From NCBI GenBank assembly GCA_021737905.1, contig JAIPDA010000017.1, positions 1-15,992 on the forward strand: 15,992 nt of DNA, given 5' to 3'. Both the position numbers and the translations under genes were made by a program. This document shows, piece after piece, positions 13,810-15,992 of the stretch (positions are counted from its first letter, which is position 1; every line of letters begins with the position of its first letter). The stretch is from Rhodoferax sp. GTDB taxonomy: Bacteria; Pseudomonadota; Gammaproteobacteria; Burkholderiales; Burkholderiaceae_C. Below the pieces are notes generated by a model. That model had not been told where the DNA came from. It saw only the letters and a list, made by a program, of their open reading frames with translations, and did not search any database.

Positions 13810-15045
13810 ATGAACATGCGATCAACCTACGTCAGATTAGTTTTTGGCACATTGGCTGCCTTCATCTATCTGCCTTCACACGCCGAAATTGATGAGGCTT
13901 TACTGGGTAAAGCTCGTTCATACCCAGCGGCACCATCGCTTGCACAGGCTGGCAGCAATGAATTTATCGTCTGGACTAACAGTGGTGGCTATGAGAGCCT
14001 CATGCCGTTCAAAACGATCAAGCTAGGCACGCCAACCCGTCTCTCCAGATCCGAGAAACCCATTCCTGTTTCATACGAGTTCTCTGGTAAGACGCACTCC
14101 CTGAAAGACTACTTAGATCAGCGCAGGGTGACCAGTTTGCTGATCATGAAGGATGGCGTGGTTCATCACGAGCATTACCAGTACGAGCGCAATGATCGGC
14201 ATCGCTTCAATTCAGCCTCGATGGGAAAATCTGTTGTGGGCTTGCTGATAGGACTGGCCATACAAGACGGGGCCATCCAGTCCGTCGATGATCTGGCCGT
14301 CAAATACATTCCTGACATCAAAGGCACTGCCTTTGAGAAGCTGACGATCAAGCACTTACTCACCATGTCAACGGGTTTGTCGTGGAGTGAAGGCGCTGCG
14401 GCTGGCGCTCAATACGCCAAGATACTCCACATCATGGGGCAGACTGGTGGCTTGGACGTTGTTCTGGGCTTCAAGGACAACAAGGTGCTTGCCGAACCGG
14501 GCACATCCTACTTTTATTCATCCCTTGACTCTGAATTGCTTGGCCGGGTGCTGGCAGCGGCCGTGAAAAAGAATGTGGCGGCGTACCTCGAAGAAAAGAT
14601 ATGGAAGCCCATGGGCGCTGAATCTCAGGCCTCCTGGTACACCGACCGCCAGGGCGTAGAAAGAACACATTGCTGCCTGGGCGCCACCACACGGGATTTC
14701 GCGCGCATCGGGGCCCTGCTGGCGAACCAAGGCCACTGGAATGGAAAACAGATCATCCCCACTGAATGGCTCAAAGAAATGACCACGCTCCACGGTGAGC
14801 ACCTGCGCAAGGTCGCCATCGACAAAGAGCCCCGCATGGGCTATGGTTATCACATCTGGTTGATGGCGCCACATCAAATCGCTTTACGCGGGCACCGGGG
14901 GCAGGTCATCTTTATTGACCAACTGAACAAGATTGTCATGGTCCAAACGGCTGTGTACGGCCCCGCACCAAACGCCATGACCAACTTTCCCGAACTCGAT
15001 GCCTTATGGACAGGCGTTGTGGCGTCGATGAGCAGGCCACAGTAA
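13810..15045 (+). CDS. Exported serine hydrolase, beta-lactamase / NylB-like fold
   Basis: Predicted periplasmic serine hydrolase of the class C beta-lactamase/penicillin-binding-protein fold, closest in feel to 6-aminohexanoate-dimer hydrolase (NylB) and related esterases or D-aminopeptidases. It has 411 residues from ATG 13810 (MNMRSTYVRLVFGTLAAFIYLPSHA-EID); ATG 13816 is nearly as good, and TTG 13780 would add ten residues ahead of the signal peptide. The signal core ends at a good AxA-like site (SHA). Active site: Ser137-Met-Gly-Lys140 (FNSASMGKSVVG), the Tyr236-Ser-Ser motif (YFYSSLDSELLG), and His362 in RGHRGQ, which replaces the KTG box. Other family features are IKHLLTMSTGLSW and MGYGYHIWLM. 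It starts 31 bp after mltB, so cotranscription is possible, but its composition is clearly poorer in GC. The substrate is unknown; amide, ester or peptide bonds are all possible. Confidence 0.87.
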   Translation: MNMRSTYVRLVFGTLAAFIYLPSHAEIDEALLGKARSYPAAPSLAQAGSNEFIVWTNSGGYESLMPFKTIKLGTPTRLSRSEKPIPVSYEFSGKTHSLKDYLDQRRVTSLLIMKDGVVHHEHYQYERNDRHRFNSASMGKSVVGLLIGLAIQDGAIQSVDDLAVKYIPDIKGTAFEKLTIKHLLTMSTGLSWSEGAAAGAQYAKILHIMGQTGGLDVVLGFKDNKVLAEPGTSYFYSSLDSELLGRVLAAAVKKNVAAYLEEKIWKPMGAESQASWYTDRQGVERTHCCLGATTRDFARIGALLANQGHWNGKQIIPTEWLKEMTTLHGEHLRKVAIDKEPRMGYGYHIWLMAPHQIALRGHRGQVIFIDQLNKIVMVQTAVYGPAPNAMTNFPELDALWTGVVASMSRPQ

Positions 15046-15126
15046 TTTCTTTTTGAATGTGACCGCCACCTTCTGCAACCAGACACCGGCTACCAGTTGC
15101 CTTGAAAAACTCGATTGCCACAGTCC

Positions 15127-15348
15127 ATGAACCCGCTGAATCCGAAAAAACTGCTGCTGACCAAGTGGACTGCCGTCACACCCATCGCCAAACAAAAACA
15201 CTTCCTGGTCAGCCGGGTGATCGAACCTGACTTGCCCATGGACCCGATTGTGTCTGTGGAAATCGAGGCCGTGTTTTCCAAGGCCACTCAAGTCATTGCC
15301 TGGCGCGAGTTGCAAGACGACAGCGTTTGGCGGCAGGGTTGGGTTTGA
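15127..15348 (+). CDS. TIGR02450-family Trp-rich small protein
   Basis: A 73-residue protein of unknown function. It starts MNPLNPKKLLLTKWTAV and continues KQKHFLVSRVIEP, VSVEIEAVFSK and AWRELQDDSVWRQGWV. That is the recognisable layout of the TIGR02450 family: an N-terminal KKLL.SKWTAV block, a central HF.V..V block and a Trp-rich end WREL...W..GW. Trp residues fall at 14, 59, 68 and 72. ATG 15127 is chosen over the in-frame TTG 15115, because family members begin just before NPKKLL. No clear Shine-Dalgarno precedes it. It is likely soluble and cytosolic, with no signal or membrane segment. It stands 81 bp after the hydrolase in the same direction. The family is assigned by pattern recall, and the biochemical role is not known. 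Confidence 0.82.
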   Translation: MNPLNPKKLLLTKWTAVTPIAKQKHFLVSRVIEPDLPMDPIVSVEIEAVFSKATQVIAWRELQDDSVWRQGWV

Positions 15349-15444
15349 GATAGGCTGACTACATCAACCAATGTCTAATTGTGAATTTTAGGATTACTCT
15401 CGGCTATTTCCTTTTGAGCGATTTCAACTTCTCGGGCTTTTGAG

Positions 15445-15521
15445 CAAATGGTTTGCCTTGAATTTTCTCATCACCATTTGGATGTCCGTGTTGCGTGACA
15501 TCTGATACGACTGTATCGTCA
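15445..15521. promoter_or_regulatory. Dyad symmetries upstream of the PKD-like gene, possible operators
   Basis: Two inverted repeats sit in the AT-rich gap. CAAATGG (15445-15451) pairs with CCATTTG (15474-15480) across 22 bases. GATAC (15504-15508) pairs with GTATC (15513-15517), flanked by TGAC (15496-15499) and GTCA (15518-15521). The second ends 5 bases before the -35 box of the promoter at 15527, a usual place for an activator or repressor site. A 9-base direct repeat CTTTTGAGC also occurs at 15411-15419 and 15437-15445. Symmetry is seen; binding is a guess. Confidence 0.4.
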
Positions 15522-15526
15522 TATTT

Positions 15527-15556
15527 TTGATAAATTCAAATGTAATTTTGTATAAT
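15527..15556 (+). promoter_or_regulatory. Sigma-70 promoter for the PKD-like exported protein
   Basis: TTGATA (15527-15532), an 18-base AT-rich spacer, then a perfect TATAAT (15551-15556). The start of transcription would be near 15563, leaving about 19 bases before ATG 15582. This is the best vegetative promoter in the window. Confidence 0.8.
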
Positions 15557-15581
15557 TAACTCTGGTGTAATTTTTAATTTT

Positions 15582-15992
15582 ATGCAAATGATCAAGCTTT
15601 TTTCCGTTCATAAATGGTCGTCAGCTTTCTGGGCGTGTCTTGTGCTTGTGGCTGCTCAAGATGCTTCTGCCAATGCAGCACTGGTTATCGCAAAGGGCGA
15701 AGGAGCTGGACAAGTGCGCATCACAGCGACCAATTCTTCAAACAGTGCTTGCGGCGCTGAGATCAATCTTGGAGATGGCAAAACACAAAAAAAGAGGCTT
15801 GAGCCAAAAGAGCAATGGCAGTTGGAACACGCCTACAATTCTGACGGAAAATTCACTGTTACCCTTTCGGGCGTTTTTGTCACGCGTGGCTTGAGAAGCG
15901 TAACGGCATGTGAGCTGCAACAAGAAGTGGTCGTCAACGTTTCAGGTGGGCAAGCTACAGCAAGCGCATCACCCTCAGCAGCTCCCGCAACT
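15582..15992 (+). CDS. Exported protein with PKD-like domain, 3' end beyond the window
   Basis: An open frame of 137 codons runs from ATG 15582 to the window edge without a stop. Residues 1-30 form a Sec signal peptide: MQMIKLFSVHKWSSAFW, a hydrophobic ACLVLVAA core, and probable cleavage DASA-NAA. Residues about 33-121 resemble a PKD/immunoglobulin-like beta sandwich. The best landmarks are EINLGDGKTQ (60-69; PKD domains typically have W.FGDG) and LEHAYNSDGKFTVTLSG (81-97; PKD has H.Y...G.YTV.L). Cys57 and Cys110 could form a disulfide after export. From 122 an Ala/Ser/Pro-rich linker begins (GGQATASASPSAAPAT), implying further domains downstream. A strong promoter lies 25 bases upstream. 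No clear Shine-Dalgarno is seen; ATG 15588 is an alternative start. Function unknown: adhesion, polysaccharide binding or an envelope structure are all possible. Confidence 0.72.
   Translation, partial: MQMIKLFSVHKWSSAFWACLVLVAAQDASANAALVIAKGEGAGQVRITATNSSNSACGAEINLGDGKTQKKRLEPKEQWQLEHAYNSDGKFTVTLSGVFVTRGLRSVTACELQQEVVVNVSGGQATASASPSAAPAT

Noticed and set aside
15640..15894. An 84-residue frame inside the last gene in another reading frame
   Set aside because: It overlaps the open frame from 15582, which has a promoter, signal peptide and domain landmarks. The 84-residue frame has none.
1..15992. CRISPR arrays, tRNA/rRNA genes, transposases, toxin-antitoxin or defence modules
   Set aside because: I saw no regularly spaced repeats, no cloverleaf-like or rRNA stretches, and no proteins of those families. 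The genes are recognisable core or single accessory genes.

Overview
The window reads as chromosomal DNA from a betaproteobacterium of order Burkholderiales, most likely family Comamonadaceae (Rhodoferax/Polaromonas/Acidovorax-like). That assignment is an inference from high GC, protein style (the DnaK, GrpE and ETF sequences) and gene mix. No rRNA or marker comparison was possible.

Layout. (1) 1-1913, plus strand: the 3' two thirds of a D-glucarate dehydratase gene (gudD), overlapping by 4 bp a Gfo/Idh/MocA-type NAD(P)-dependent oxidoreductase. This is the end of a sugar-acid catabolic operon that begins outside the window. (2) 2065-6487, plus strand: a small HxlR-like winged-helix regulator, then the heat-shock chaperone operon grpE-dnaK-dnaJ. 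A near-consensus sigma-32 promoter lies directly upstream of grpE, and hairpins occupy both intergenic gaps. (3) 12335-6499, minus strand: five co-oriented genes read as histone-deacetylase-family hydrolase, MscS-type channel, etfB, etfA and a long DmdC/FadE-type acyl-CoA dehydrogenase. The last three form a functional unit: the dehydrogenase oxidises an acyl-CoA and passes electrons to the EtfAB flavoprotein. dnaJ and the dehydrogenase gene converge with only 11 bp between their stop codons. (4) 12537-15348, plus strand: an MltB-type lytic transglycosylase, an exported serine hydrolase of the beta-lactamase/NylB type, and a small Trp-rich protein of the TIGR02450 family. (5) 15349-15992: an AT-rich intergenic stretch with dyad symmetries and a strong sigma-70 promoter. 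It drives an exported protein with a PKD-like domain whose frame stays open to the window end.

Most of the window is conserved housekeeping DNA. Base composition changes near 13.8 kb, from roughly 65% GC in mltB to about 45-50% in the genes after it, and falls to about 22% GC around the last promoter (single 60-base lines counted by eye). The right-hand end is therefore the most likely accessory or transferred part. I found no tRNA, rRNA, CRISPR, transposase, or recognisable defence or other novel multi-gene system. If there is one, the truncated PKD-like gene at the right edge would be its first visible piece.

No gene-free stretch exceeds 300 bases. The largest gaps are 15349-15581 (described), 12336-12536 (divergent control region), 1914-2064 and 3124-3266.
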